NCBI GenBank assembly: GCA_002082585.1
Contig: CP020563.1
Coordinates: 2,908,001 to 2,972,000 of the forward strand
Origin: Kitasatospora albolonga
GTDB taxonomy: Bacteria; Actinomycetota; Actinomycetes; Streptomycetales; Streptomycetaceae
Length of the DNA stretch: 64,000 nt
Reading direction: 5' to 3'
Below the pieces are notes generated by a model. The model worked only from the letters and a program-made list of their open reading frames with translations, did no database searches and had not been told where the DNA came from. A program made the translations under genes and the position numbers. This document shows positions 57,637 through 64,000 of the stretch, in pieces (the first letter of the stretch is position 1; each line of letters starts with the position of its first letter).

Positions 57637-58383
57637 GTGCGGATTTCCCGCCGCCTCGCCCCCGTCGTCCTCCTCGGCGTGCTCGCCCTGGCCGGATGCG
57701 GGGGCGGCGGCACCCAGGCCGACGGCAGCAACCCGGCGCCCCCGCCCACGGACACGGCCACGGCCACGGCCACGGCCACCGCCACGGCGTCGGTCAGCCC
57801 CTCCCCCACGGAAGCCCCGGCGGAAACCCCCGCGGCCACCGTGAGCGCCACGCCCGATCCGGTCATGCCCGCCCTGCACAGCCGGACCTACGAGGACGCG
57901 CGGGCGGAGCTCACCCGCCAGGACATATCCACCGCGCGCCTCACGGCCGCCGCCCGGCACAAGGACGTCACCCTCCCCCGGGACCACGACGACTGGTACA
58001 TCTGCGCCACCACCCCCCGGCCCGGCGCGGTGCTCACCGCCGCCACCACGGTCACCGTCCGGCTCGCCGAGGACTTCAGCGACTGCACGACCAGCTTCCA
58101 CGGCTACCTGCACCAGAAGAACGACCCGGCCTACACCCCGCCCGCCCCGAAGCCGAAGCCCGCGCCCACCACGCAGGCCCCCGCCCCGGCACCGCCCGCC
58201 GGGACCTCGATGACCACCTGCCCCGACGGCAAGCAGGGGTACGCCTGCACGTCCAACGGCCACCCCGTCGTCGACGGCCAGTTCTGCCCGAAGGCCGACC
58301 GGGGCCGCACCCTGAAGGCCACCAACGGGACGATGGTCACCTGCTCCTACGACCCGAGCGTCACGCCGTACCGCTGGCAGTGA
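57637..58383 (+). CDS. Lipoprotein with PASTA-like domain
   Basis: This 248-residue protein has a lipoprotein signal (RISRRLAPVVLLGVLALAGC, Cys21 after the LALAG box), a Thr-Ala run encoded by ACGGCC repeats, then MPALHSRTYEDARAELTRQD and TTPRPGAVLTAATTVTVRLA, the layout of a PASTA domain (P..G..y.dA...L; PG..l). The C-terminal 60 residues after a Pro/Lys/Ala linker hold six Cys, probably disulfide-linked. It may bind cell wall. The GTG at 57637 has GGAG ten bases upstream. Confidence 0.75.
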   Translation: MRISRRLAPVVLLGVLALAGCGGGGTQADGSNPAPPPTDTATATATATATASVSPSPTEAPAETPAATVSATPDPVMPALHSRTYEDARAELTRQDISTARLTAAARHKDVTLPRDHDDWYICATTPRPGAVLTAATTVTVRLAEDFSDCTTSFHGYLHQKNDPAYTPPAPKPKPAPTTQAPAPAPPAGTSMTTCPDGKQGYACTSNGHPVVDGQFCPKADRGRTLKATNGTMVTCSYDPSVTPYRWQ

Positions 58384-58392
58384 CAGGACACA

Positions 58393-59013
58393 TCAGGGCC
58401 GACGGGGGTCGGCGTGTACGTGGGCACGCGCCCCGTGCGGGCCGAACAGGATGAGCAGTTCGACCGCTCCCCCGTCGGCGCTGCCCAGCCAGTGCGGCAA
58501 GGACGTGTCGAACTCGGCCGCCTCGCCGGGCGGCAGCGTCAGGTCGCGCTCGCCGAGGACCAGGCGGAGGCGGCCGCTGAGCACATAGAGCCACTCGTGG
58601 CCCTCGTGGGTCTGCGGGACCGGTTCGAGCGGCTGCGGGCGGGCCGGGACGATCATCTTGAACGCGTGGATGCCGCCCGGCCGCCGGGACAGCGGTACGA
58701 AGATCATGCCGAACCGGCGGATCGGCTCGGGGTGAATCCGGGGGTCGCCCGTGCGCGGGGCGCCGACGAGGTCGTCCAGCGGAACGTCGTACGTACGGGC
58801 CAGCGGCAGCAGCAGTTCCAGGGTCGCCCGGCGTCGGCCGCTCTCCAGCCGGGACAGGGTGCTCTCCGAGATCCCGGTCGTCGCGGCGAGGCGGGCGAGG
58901 GTGATGCCCCGCTCGCGGCGCAGCGCACGCAGCCGGGGCCCCACCGCGTCGAGCACACCCTCCAGCGCTCCGCCCGGGGCTCCGTCCAGGCTTCCGCCCC
59001 GGTCACGGTCCAC
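58393..59013 (-). CDS. XRE-cupin transcriptional regulator
   Basis: This 206-residue protein has an HTH (LRALRRERGITLARLAATTG, then ISESTLSRLESGRRRATLEL, about 28-67) and a C-terminal cupin domain with THEGHEWLYVLSGRLRLVLG and LPPGEAAEFDTSLPHWLGSA. This class senses small molecules through the cupin. The GTG at 59013 is the likely start. Target genes are unknown; the divergent methyltransferase across the repeat region is a candidate. Confidence 0.87.
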   Translation of the reverse strand: MDRDRGGSLDGAPGGALEGVLDAVGPRLRALRRERGITLARLAATTGISESTLSRLESGRRRATLELLLPLARTYDVPLDDLVGAPRTGDPRIHPEPIRRFGMIFVPLSRRPGGIHAFKMIVPARPQPLEPVPQTHEGHEWLYVLSGRLRLVLGERDLTLPPGEAAEFDTSLPHWLGSADGGAVELLILFGPHGARAHVHADPRRP

Positions 59014-59206
59014 CCGGCCATCCTGTCACCCCGCCGGAACAGCCCGCCGGGAAACACCTTGCCGTGAACTCCTCGCGGGAACGCGCCGGAGCACCTCGCG
59101 GGCGCGCCTCGCCCGGACGGCGCCCCGCCGGGGCAGGTCCTTGCCGGAACGGCAAGATCCCGTGCGGATCATGCCGGGCCCTGGCAAGACTGGGCGGGCA
59201 GCCCGA

Positions 59207-59345
59207 CAGCGCGCATTCACCCAGCGCGTGTTCTCCCAGCGCGCGCATTTCCCCGGCGCGTGTTCCCACGGCACGTGTTCCGACAGCGCGTGTTCCCACG
59301 GCACGCGCGTTTCCCCAGCACGTGCTCCCCCAGCACCCGCATCCA
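59207..59345. repeat. Nine tandem 15/17-bp repeats
   Basis: Units of type CRGCRCGTGTTCCCA (R = A or G) follow end to end: seven of 15 bp and two of 17 bp. They fill most of the 353-bp gap 59014-59366 between the XRE-cupin gene and the methyltransferase gene. The array ends 21 bp before the methyltransferase ATG. Translations in all frames are low complexity, so I regard it as non-coding. Confidence 0.8.
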
Positions 59346-59366
59346 TCCCGGCACGAGGAGCCCCCG

Positions 59367-60008
59367 ATGAACAACACCACCGACGCCGTCACCTCCTGGG
59401 ACGGCATCTACGCGGCCCGGGCCGCGGCCACCGACCCGCGGCCGAACGTCCGGCTCACCGAGACGGTCGCGGACCTGCCGCCCGGCGAGGCGCTGGAGCT
59501 CGGCTGCGGCGAGGGCGGTGACACGCTCTGGCTGGCCCGGCGGGGGTGGCGCGTCACCGCCGTCGACCTCTCGGCGGTGGCGGTCGAGCGGCTGACCGCC
59601 CTGGCCGGCTCGTACGGCCTGGGCGGCCGGGTCACCGCCGAGCGGCACGACCTGGGCACGTCCTTCCCGGAAGGTCCCGAGGGCGGGTTCGACCTGGTCA
59701 CCGCGCACTACCTGCACACCCCGTACGAACTGGACCGGGCCGCCGTCCTGCGCCGGGCCGCGCACGCGCTGCGGCCGGGCGGGCGGCTGCTGGTCGTCGA
59801 CCACGGTTCGACCGCGCCGTGGTCGTGGAACCAGGACCCCGACATCCGCTTCCCGAGCCCCCGGGAGGTCGCCGAGGGCCTGGCGCTCGACCCCGCCGAC
59901 TGGACGGTCGAGCGGGCCGACGCGCCCCGCCGCACCGCGACCGGACCGGACGGTACGACCGCCGAGGTCACCGACCACGTACTGATCGTCGTCCGCCGCG
60001 CCTCCTGA
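59367..60008 (+). CDS. SAM-dependent methyltransferase (class I)
   Basis: This 213-residue enzyme begins with a segment TSWDGIYAARAAATDPRPNV and has motif I ALELGCGEGGDTLWLARRGW and motif II VTAVDLSAVAVERL, close to thiopurine/tellurite-type methyltransferases. DLVTAHYLHTPYELDRAAVL covers the middle. The ATG at 59367 follows GAGGAG. The substrate is unknown. It is probably cotranscribed with the DinB-like gene 31 nt downstream. Confidence 0.87.
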   Translation: MNNTTDAVTSWDGIYAARAAATDPRPNVRLTETVADLPPGEALELGCGEGGDTLWLARRGWRVTAVDLSAVAVERLTALAGSYGLGGRVTAERHDLGTSFPEGPEGGFDLVTAHYLHTPYELDRAAVLRRAAHALRPGGRLLVVDHGSTAPWSWNQDPDIRFPSPREVAEGLALDPADWTVERADAPRRTATGPDGTTAEVTDHVLIVVRRAS

Positions 60009-60039
60009 GGCCCGGTCACCGCGAAGGAGACGGACCACC

Positions 60040-60525
60040 ATGGCCATCAGCTCCCGTGACACCCCGCCGCCCCGCACCGGCACCACCGAGGCCGAGACCC
60101 TGCGCGGCTTCCTCGACTATCTGCGGACCTCGGTCGCCGCCAAGGTGGAAGGCGCACCGGAACCGGCGGTCCGGACCGCCGCCGTGCCCTCGGGGACGAA
60201 CCTGCTCGGCCTGCTCCACCACCTGACGCACGTCGAGCGCGCGCTCTTCCTCGGGGAGGAGGTCACGGACTGGCAGGGGACGTTCCGGGCCGCGCCGGAG
60301 GACACCGTGGACGAGGTCGTCGGCCGCTACCGTACGGCGGTCGGGCGCGCGAACGCCGTCCTCGACGGGTGCGCCGACCTGGCCGCCCCGCTCCCCCGCA
60401 CCCGTGCCGGGAAGCCCGCGCCCAGTGTCCGGTGGGCGCTCACGCACATGATCGAGGAGACCGGGCGGCACGCGGGCCACGCGGACATCCTGCGCGAGCT
60501 GATCGACGGTACGACCGGCCGCTGA
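60040..60525 (+). CDS. DinB/DUF664 family protein
   Basis: This 161-residue four-helix protein has LLGLLHHLTHVERALFLGEE with a metal-binding His and HMIEETGRHAGHADILRELI with the second and third His, the DUF664/DinB pattern. Members include mycothiol-dependent S-transferases. It follows the methyltransferase by 31 nt. ATG at 60040; a Shine-Dalgarno AAGGAG lies upstream. Confidence 0.88.
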   Translation: MAISSRDTPPPRTGTTEAETLRGFLDYLRTSVAAKVEGAPEPAVRTAAVPSGTNLLGLLHHLTHVERALFLGEEVTDWQGTFRAAPEDTVDEVVGRYRTAVGRANAVLDGCADLAAPLPRTRAGKPAPSVRWALTHMIEETGRHAGHADILRELIDGTTGR

Positions 60526-60546
60526 GCCGACCGTTCTGCCGGAGGG

Positions 60547-61524
60547 TCAGGCCGTCACCACGTGCGCGCCCCGCGCGGGCGCCGGAGCCACCCGCGCGTT
60601 CCGGCAGGTCCCCGACGCCAGCAGCGCGTCGGCCACCTTGCGGGCCGCCGGTTCGTCCGCCACCAGGAACGCCGTCGTCGGCCCGGACCCCGAGACCAAA
60701 GCGGCCAGCGCCCCCGCCTCCGTGCCCGCCGCCAGCGTGTCGGCGAGGGAGGGGCGCAGGGAGAGCGCGGCGGGCTGGAGGTCGTTGCTCAGCGCGCCCG
60801 CGAGCGCGCCGGAGTCGCCGGAGCGCAGGGCGGCGAGCAGCGCGGGCGAGGCGGTCGGCTCGGGGACCTCCGTCCCGGCCGTGAGCCGGTCGAACTCCCC
60901 GTACACCGCGGGCGTCGACAGCCCCCCGTCCGCCACCGCGAAGACCCAGTGGAACGTGCCGCCCACCTCGATCGGGGTCAGCTTCTCGCCGCGTCCCGTA
61001 CCGAGCGCGGCCCCGCCGACCAGGCTGAACGGCACATCGCTGCCCAGCTCGGCGCAGATGGCCAGCAGTTCGTCGCGGCTCGCGCCCGTCCCCCACAGGG
61101 CGTCGCAGGCGACCAGGGCGGCGGCCCCGTCGGCGCTGCCGCCCGCCATGCCGCCCGCGACCGGGATGTCCTTGGCGATGTGCAGGTGGACGGCGGGCTC
61201 GATGCCGTATCGCTCGGCCAGCGCGAGGGCGGCGCGGGCGGCGAGGTTGGTGGCGTCCAGCGGGACCTGGGCGGCGTCCGGGCCGGAGCAGGTGATGCGG
61301 AGTTCGTCGGCGGGGGTGGCGGTGACCTCGTCGTACAGGCCGACGGCGAGGAAGACGTTGGCCAGGTCGTGGAAGCCGTCCGCGCGGGCGGCGCCCACAG
61401 CGAGCTGCACGTTGACCTTGGCGGGGACGCGGACGGTGACGCCCGTACGGACAGCGCTCACAGGGACGGCACCTCCGGCTTCCGCACCGCTCACCCCAGC
61501 GCCTCCGGCTTCTGCGTCGCTCAT
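60547..61524 (-). CDS. ispE: 4-diphosphocytidyl-2-C-methyl-D-erythritol kinase
   Basis: This 325-residue GHMP kinase carries out the ATP-dependent step of the MEP isoprenoid pathway. It has [20 protein letters not shown], the ATP loop [20 protein letters not shown] and [14 protein letters not shown]. The N-terminal 25 residues are a low-complexity extension, so the true start could be further in; the ATG at 61524 overlaps the rsmA stop by 4 nt, which favours it. It is third in an rpf-like/rsmA/ispE operon. Confidence 0.95.
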   Translation of the reverse strand: MSDAEAGGAGVSGAEAGGAVPVSAVRTGVTVRVPAKVNVQLAVGAARADGFHDLANVFLAVGLYDEVTATPADELRITCSGPDAAQVPLDATNLAARAALALAERYGIEPAVHLHIAKDIPVAGGMAGGSADGAAALVACDALWGTGASRDELLAICAELGSDVPFSLVGGAALGTGRGEKLTPIEVGGTFHWVFAVADGGLSTPAVYGEFDRLTAGTEVPEPTASPALLAALRSGDSGALAGALSNDLQPAALSLRPSLADTLAAGTEAGALAALVSGSGPTTAFLVADEPAARKVADALLASGTCRNARVAPAPARGAHVVTA

Positions 61525-62393
61525 TCCGACACCTCCGGCTTGTGCTCCGCGATCGCCGCGAACTCCTCCACCGTCAGCGACTCCCCGCGCGCCTGCGGCG
61601 AGATCCCGGCGGCCGTCAGCGCGGCCTCGGCGGCGGGCGCGGACCCGGCCCAGCCGGAGAGCGCGGCCCGGAGCGTCTTGCGGCGCTGGGCGAAGGCCGC
61701 GTCCACGACGGCGAAGACCTCGGCGCGGGTGGCCTTGGTGGCGAGCGGTTCGGTGCGGCGGACCAGCGAGACGAGGCCGGAGTCGACGTTCGGGGCGGGC
61801 CAGAAGACATTGCGGCCGATGGAGCCCGCGCGCTTGACCTCCGCGTACCAGTTGGCCTTCACCGACGGCACGCCGTAGACCTTGTTCCCCGGCCGGGCGG
61901 CGAGGCGGTCGGCGACCTCGGCCTGGACCATCACGAGGGTCCGCTCGATGCTGGGGAAGCGCTCCAGCATGGTGAGCAGGACGGGCACGGCCACGTTGTA
62001 CGGGAGGTTCGCGACGAGCGCGGTGGGCGCGGGGCCCGGCAGCTCGGTGACCAGCATCGCGTCCGAGTGGACGAGGGCGAACCGGTCGGCGCGCTGCGGC
62101 ATCCGGGCCTGGACCGTGGCGGGCAGCGCGGCCGCGAGGGTGTCGTCGATCTCGACCGCGACCACCCGGTCCGCCGCCTCCAGCAGCGCCAGGGTCAGCG
62201 AGCCGAGCCCGGGGCCGACCTCGACGACCACGTCGTCCGGGCGGACCTCGGCCGTGCGCACGATGCGGCGGACGGTGTTGGCGTCGATGACGAAGTTCTG
62301 ACCGCGCTGCTTGGTGGGGCGTACGCCCAGCTTCGCGGCCAGGTCGCGGATGTCTGCGGGGCCCAGGAGGGCGTCGGGCTCTGTGCTGCTCAC
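61521..62393 (-). CDS. rsmA: 16S rRNA dimethyladenosine transferase
   Basis: This 290-residue enzyme (KsgA) dimethylates two adjacent adenines near the 3' end of 16S rRNA. It has [40 protein letters not shown], and [18 protein letters not shown] with the NLPYN catalytic motif, then [13 protein letters not shown]. The GTG at 62393 overlaps the upstream stop by 4 nt (GTGA) and its own stop overlaps ispE. Length is normal. Confidence 0.96.
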   Translation of the reverse strand: MSSTEPDALLGPADIRDLAAKLGVRPTKQRGQNFVIDANTVRRIVRTAEVRPDDVVVEVGPGLGSLTLALLEAADRVVAVEIDDTLAAALPATVQARMPQRADRFALVHSDAMLVTELPGPAPTALVANLPYNVAVPVLLTMLERFPSIERTLVMVQAEVADRLAARPGNKVYGVPSVKANWYAEVKRAGSIGRNVFWPAPNVDSGLVSLVRRTEPLATKATRAEVFAVVDAAFAQRRKTLRAALSGWAGSAPAAEAALTAAGISPQARGESLTVEEFAAIAEHKPEVSE

Positions 62394-63973
62394 CCGGTAA
62401 GCCTACGGCCGCAGTGCGGCCACGGACTCGCCCCCCGCTGTACGTAGAGCTTCTTCGCCCGGTACGTCTGCTCGGCGGCGGGGGCGTCCTGGGGGCGCCC
62501 GCCTCCGCCGAGGGACTGCCAGGTCTGCGTGTCGAACTGGTAGAGCCCGCCGTACGTCCCGCTCGGGTCGACCGCCCCCGGCCGCCCGCCGGACTCGCAG
62601 GCGGCGAGCGCGGACCAGTTCAGCCCGTCCGCCCCGGTGACGGCCGCGGGCCGCTGCCGGGTGCCGGTGCGCACGACGCGGCTGACCGGCCGGTGGACCA
62701 GCTCCTCGGCGGTCCTGCGGGGCTTCTGCCGTACGCCGTTGACGGTCCGGACGGCGTACGTGACCCGGCGCAGGCCGTTGCGCCCCGCCCGGTCCACGAC
62801 CTCGGTGCCCCGGAAGATCCCGGGGTCCTCGCTCCGTTCGACGGCGTACGGGATCGGCTCCTCGCGCACCTCGCGGGTGTCGGTGATCCGCAGGACGGAG
62901 ACCGTCTGGCCGTCGCGCGGGAAGCTCGCGGGGTCCACGGAGGTGGCGTCCTGGCCGTGCAGGGTGATGCCCGCCTGGGCGAGGGCCTCGCGGACGGTGG
63001 CGGCGTTGGTGCGCAGGGTGCGTTCCTGGCCGTCGGCCAGGAAGGTCACGGTGCGTTCGGTGCGGACGGTGAGGGTGAGGCCGGTGCGGGTGATCGGGGT
63101 GGAGCGGGCGGCGGAGAGGTACGCCCCCTCGGCGCGGACGCCGAACCGGCGCAGGGCCTCCGCCACCGTCTCGGCCGTCGTCCACACCCGGCGGTGGTGG
63201 CCGTCGAGCGTGAGGTCGACGGGGCGGCCGTAGCGGACGGTGACCTCGTCGCCGTGGTCCAGGCCGGTGCCGGGGGCCGGGGAGACGCGGTCGTACGCGC
63301 CGACGGTGACGCCTTCGTCCGCGAGGAGCTCGGTGACGTCGTCGGCGAAGGTGTGCAGGGTGCGGGGCGTGCCGTCGACGTCCAGCCGGACTTCCTTGTC
63401 GTGGGCGACGAACGCGGTGGTGCCGCCCGCCAGGACGGCGAGGACGAGGGCCCGGGGGACGAGGCGCCGCAGGGTCTCGGGGCCACCGCCGCCCGGCTTT
63501 CCCGTGGTCGGTCCGGGGGACGGTCCGGCGAGCGGCCGCATGAACGACCCGGCGAGCTGTCCCGCGAACGTACGGCGGCGTTTGGCGGCCCGGCGGGCGG
63601 CGGCGCGGGTGGGGCCCTGGCGGGGCACCACGGGCGGGGGCCCGGCGAGCGGGAGGTCGACCACGGTCGGGGCGTGGGCGGGGGCCGCGGCTGCGGCTGG
63701 GGCTTCCGCGAGGGTTTCCGCCAGGTCGTTCCGGAGGAGCCCGTCGGCCACGGTCGGCTGGTCGTGGAACGCCCCGAGGAGGACCGCCGACGCGGGAGGG
63801 GGCGGGGTCATCGGGGCGGGAGGCGGTGGCGTCGGCGCCGTACGCCGTCCACCGCTCCCGCCACCGCCGCGCACTGCCCGGTGACTGCCCTGCGAAGTTC
63901 TCACGCCGCTCCCGAAGATCCGCCCGTCGCCCCCGCCGTGCGCGGGGACGATAGCGGAGCTTCGGTGACTCAC
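62390..63973 (-). CDS. Resuscitation-promoting factor, RpfB-like (DUF348-G5-Rpf)
   Basis: This 527-residue protein is a cell-wall lytic transglycosylase of the Rpf type. A cytoplasmic Pro/Ala-rich N-terminus is followed by a basic stretch and a membrane helix at about 172-189. Three DUF348 repeats come next (for example [20 protein letters not shown]), then a G5 domain ([20 protein letters not shown]) and the Rpf domain [20 protein letters not shown] with the catalytic Glu and [15 protein letters not shown]. The GTG at 63973 is the first start in the window, but the family often begins nearer the helix, so the start is uncertain. Confidence 0.9.
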   Translation of the reverse strand: MSHRSSAIVPAHGGGDGRIFGSGVRTSQGSHRAVRGGGGSGGRRTAPTPPPPAPMTPPPPASAVLLGAFHDQPTVADGLLRNDLAETLAEAPAAAAAPAHAPTVVDLPLAGPPPVVPRQGPTRAAARRAAKRRRTFAGQLAGSFMRPLAGPSPGPTTGKPGGGGPETLRRLVPRALVLAVLAGGTTAFVAHDKEVRLDVDGTPRTLHTFADDVTELLADEGVTVGAYDRVSPAPGTGLDHGDEVTVRYGRPVDLTLDGHHRRVWTTAETVAEALRRFGVRAEGAYLSAARSTPITRTGLTLTVRTERTVTFLADGQERTLRTNAATVREALAQAGITLHGQDATSVDPASFPRDGQTVSVLRITDTREVREEPIPYAVERSEDPGIFRGTEVVDRAGRNGLRRVTYAVRTVNGVRQKPRRTAEELVHRPVSRVVRTGTRQRPAAVTGADGLNWSALAACESGGRPGAVDPSGTYGGLYQFDTQTWQSLGGGGRPQDAPAAEQTYRAKKLYVQRGASPWPHCGRRLTG

Positions 63974-64000
63974 CCAAGCGACACGGCTACGGAGAGTTAA

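Noticed and set aside
59207..59345. CRISPR array
   Set aside because: Units are 15-17 bp, adjacent without unique spacers, and no cas genes are present.
59064..59366. N-terminal extension of the methyltransferase through the repeat array
   Set aside because: The extension is only translated minisatellite; GAGGAG supports the ATG at 59367.

Overview
The window is very G+C-rich and reads as the chromosome of a Streptomyces or close relative. The evidence is third-position GC bias, GTG starts, leaderless promoters, WhiJ/DUF397-type regulators, DivIVA-like coiled coils, a tam/tamR pair and a galTEK operon. From memory, the order glmU-prs-rplY-pth, ppc, desaturase, tam-tamR, galTEK, rsmA-ispE matches one core region of S. 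coelicolor (SCO31xx). No search was run. No transposase, integrase, CRISPR array or rRNA was seen.

1-9234 (all minus strand) is the right part of a RiPP cluster that makes azole peptides with dehydrated residues (thiopeptide or goadsporin-like). In transcription order it has a small secreted protein, a SARP/NB-ARC activator, an E1-like leader-binding scaffold, a YcaO cyclodehydratase, a SagB-type azoline dehydrogenase and a LanB dehydratase cut by the left edge. The genes are packed with gaps or overlaps of under 50 bp, so they look like one operon. No precursor gene is visible. The 480-bp upstream region holds three perfect dyads and a set of repeats.

9718-20926 is mixed housekeeping and accessory: a MacB/FtsX-type ABC exporter, a histidine phosphatase, an MFS drug exporter with an odd acidic N-terminus, two VOC proteins, an APH-like kinase, a WhiJ-like regulator set (ATPase, XRE, DUF397) with a TTA codon, and a probable DUF433/PIN-like toxin-antitoxin pair.

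20949-27219 holds a DivIVA-like coiled-coil protein and then the most striking locus. Two divergent operons combine toxin-type domains (WHH nuclease, XOO_2897-like deaminase, YwqJ deaminase) with immunity-type domains (SUKH-1, SUKH-4, SUKH-3, Imm35-like), partly fused in single proteins and without any secretion signal.

27443-41597 is conserved core: an orphan sensor kinase, an HTH/LAGLIDADG-like protein abutting tRNA-Gln(UUG), glmU, prs, rplY, pth, ppc, a fatty-acid desaturase with its TetR regulator, a Uma2 protein, and tam/tamR with a phased triple operator.

41556-53551 has two NarL-type regulators without kinases flanking galTEK, then three tandem membrane-anchored beta-propeller paralogues with long Pro/Gly-rich N-termini. 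Two of these share a 17-bp upstream motif.

53726-63973 holds a Uup-like ABC-F protein, an orphan Phd-type antitoxin, an acyltransferase, a PASTA-like lipoprotein, an XRE-cupin regulator, a methyltransferase, a DinB-like protein, and an overlapping operon rpf-like > rsmA > ispE. Short tandem repeats with a 15-bp period recur in several intergenic regions.
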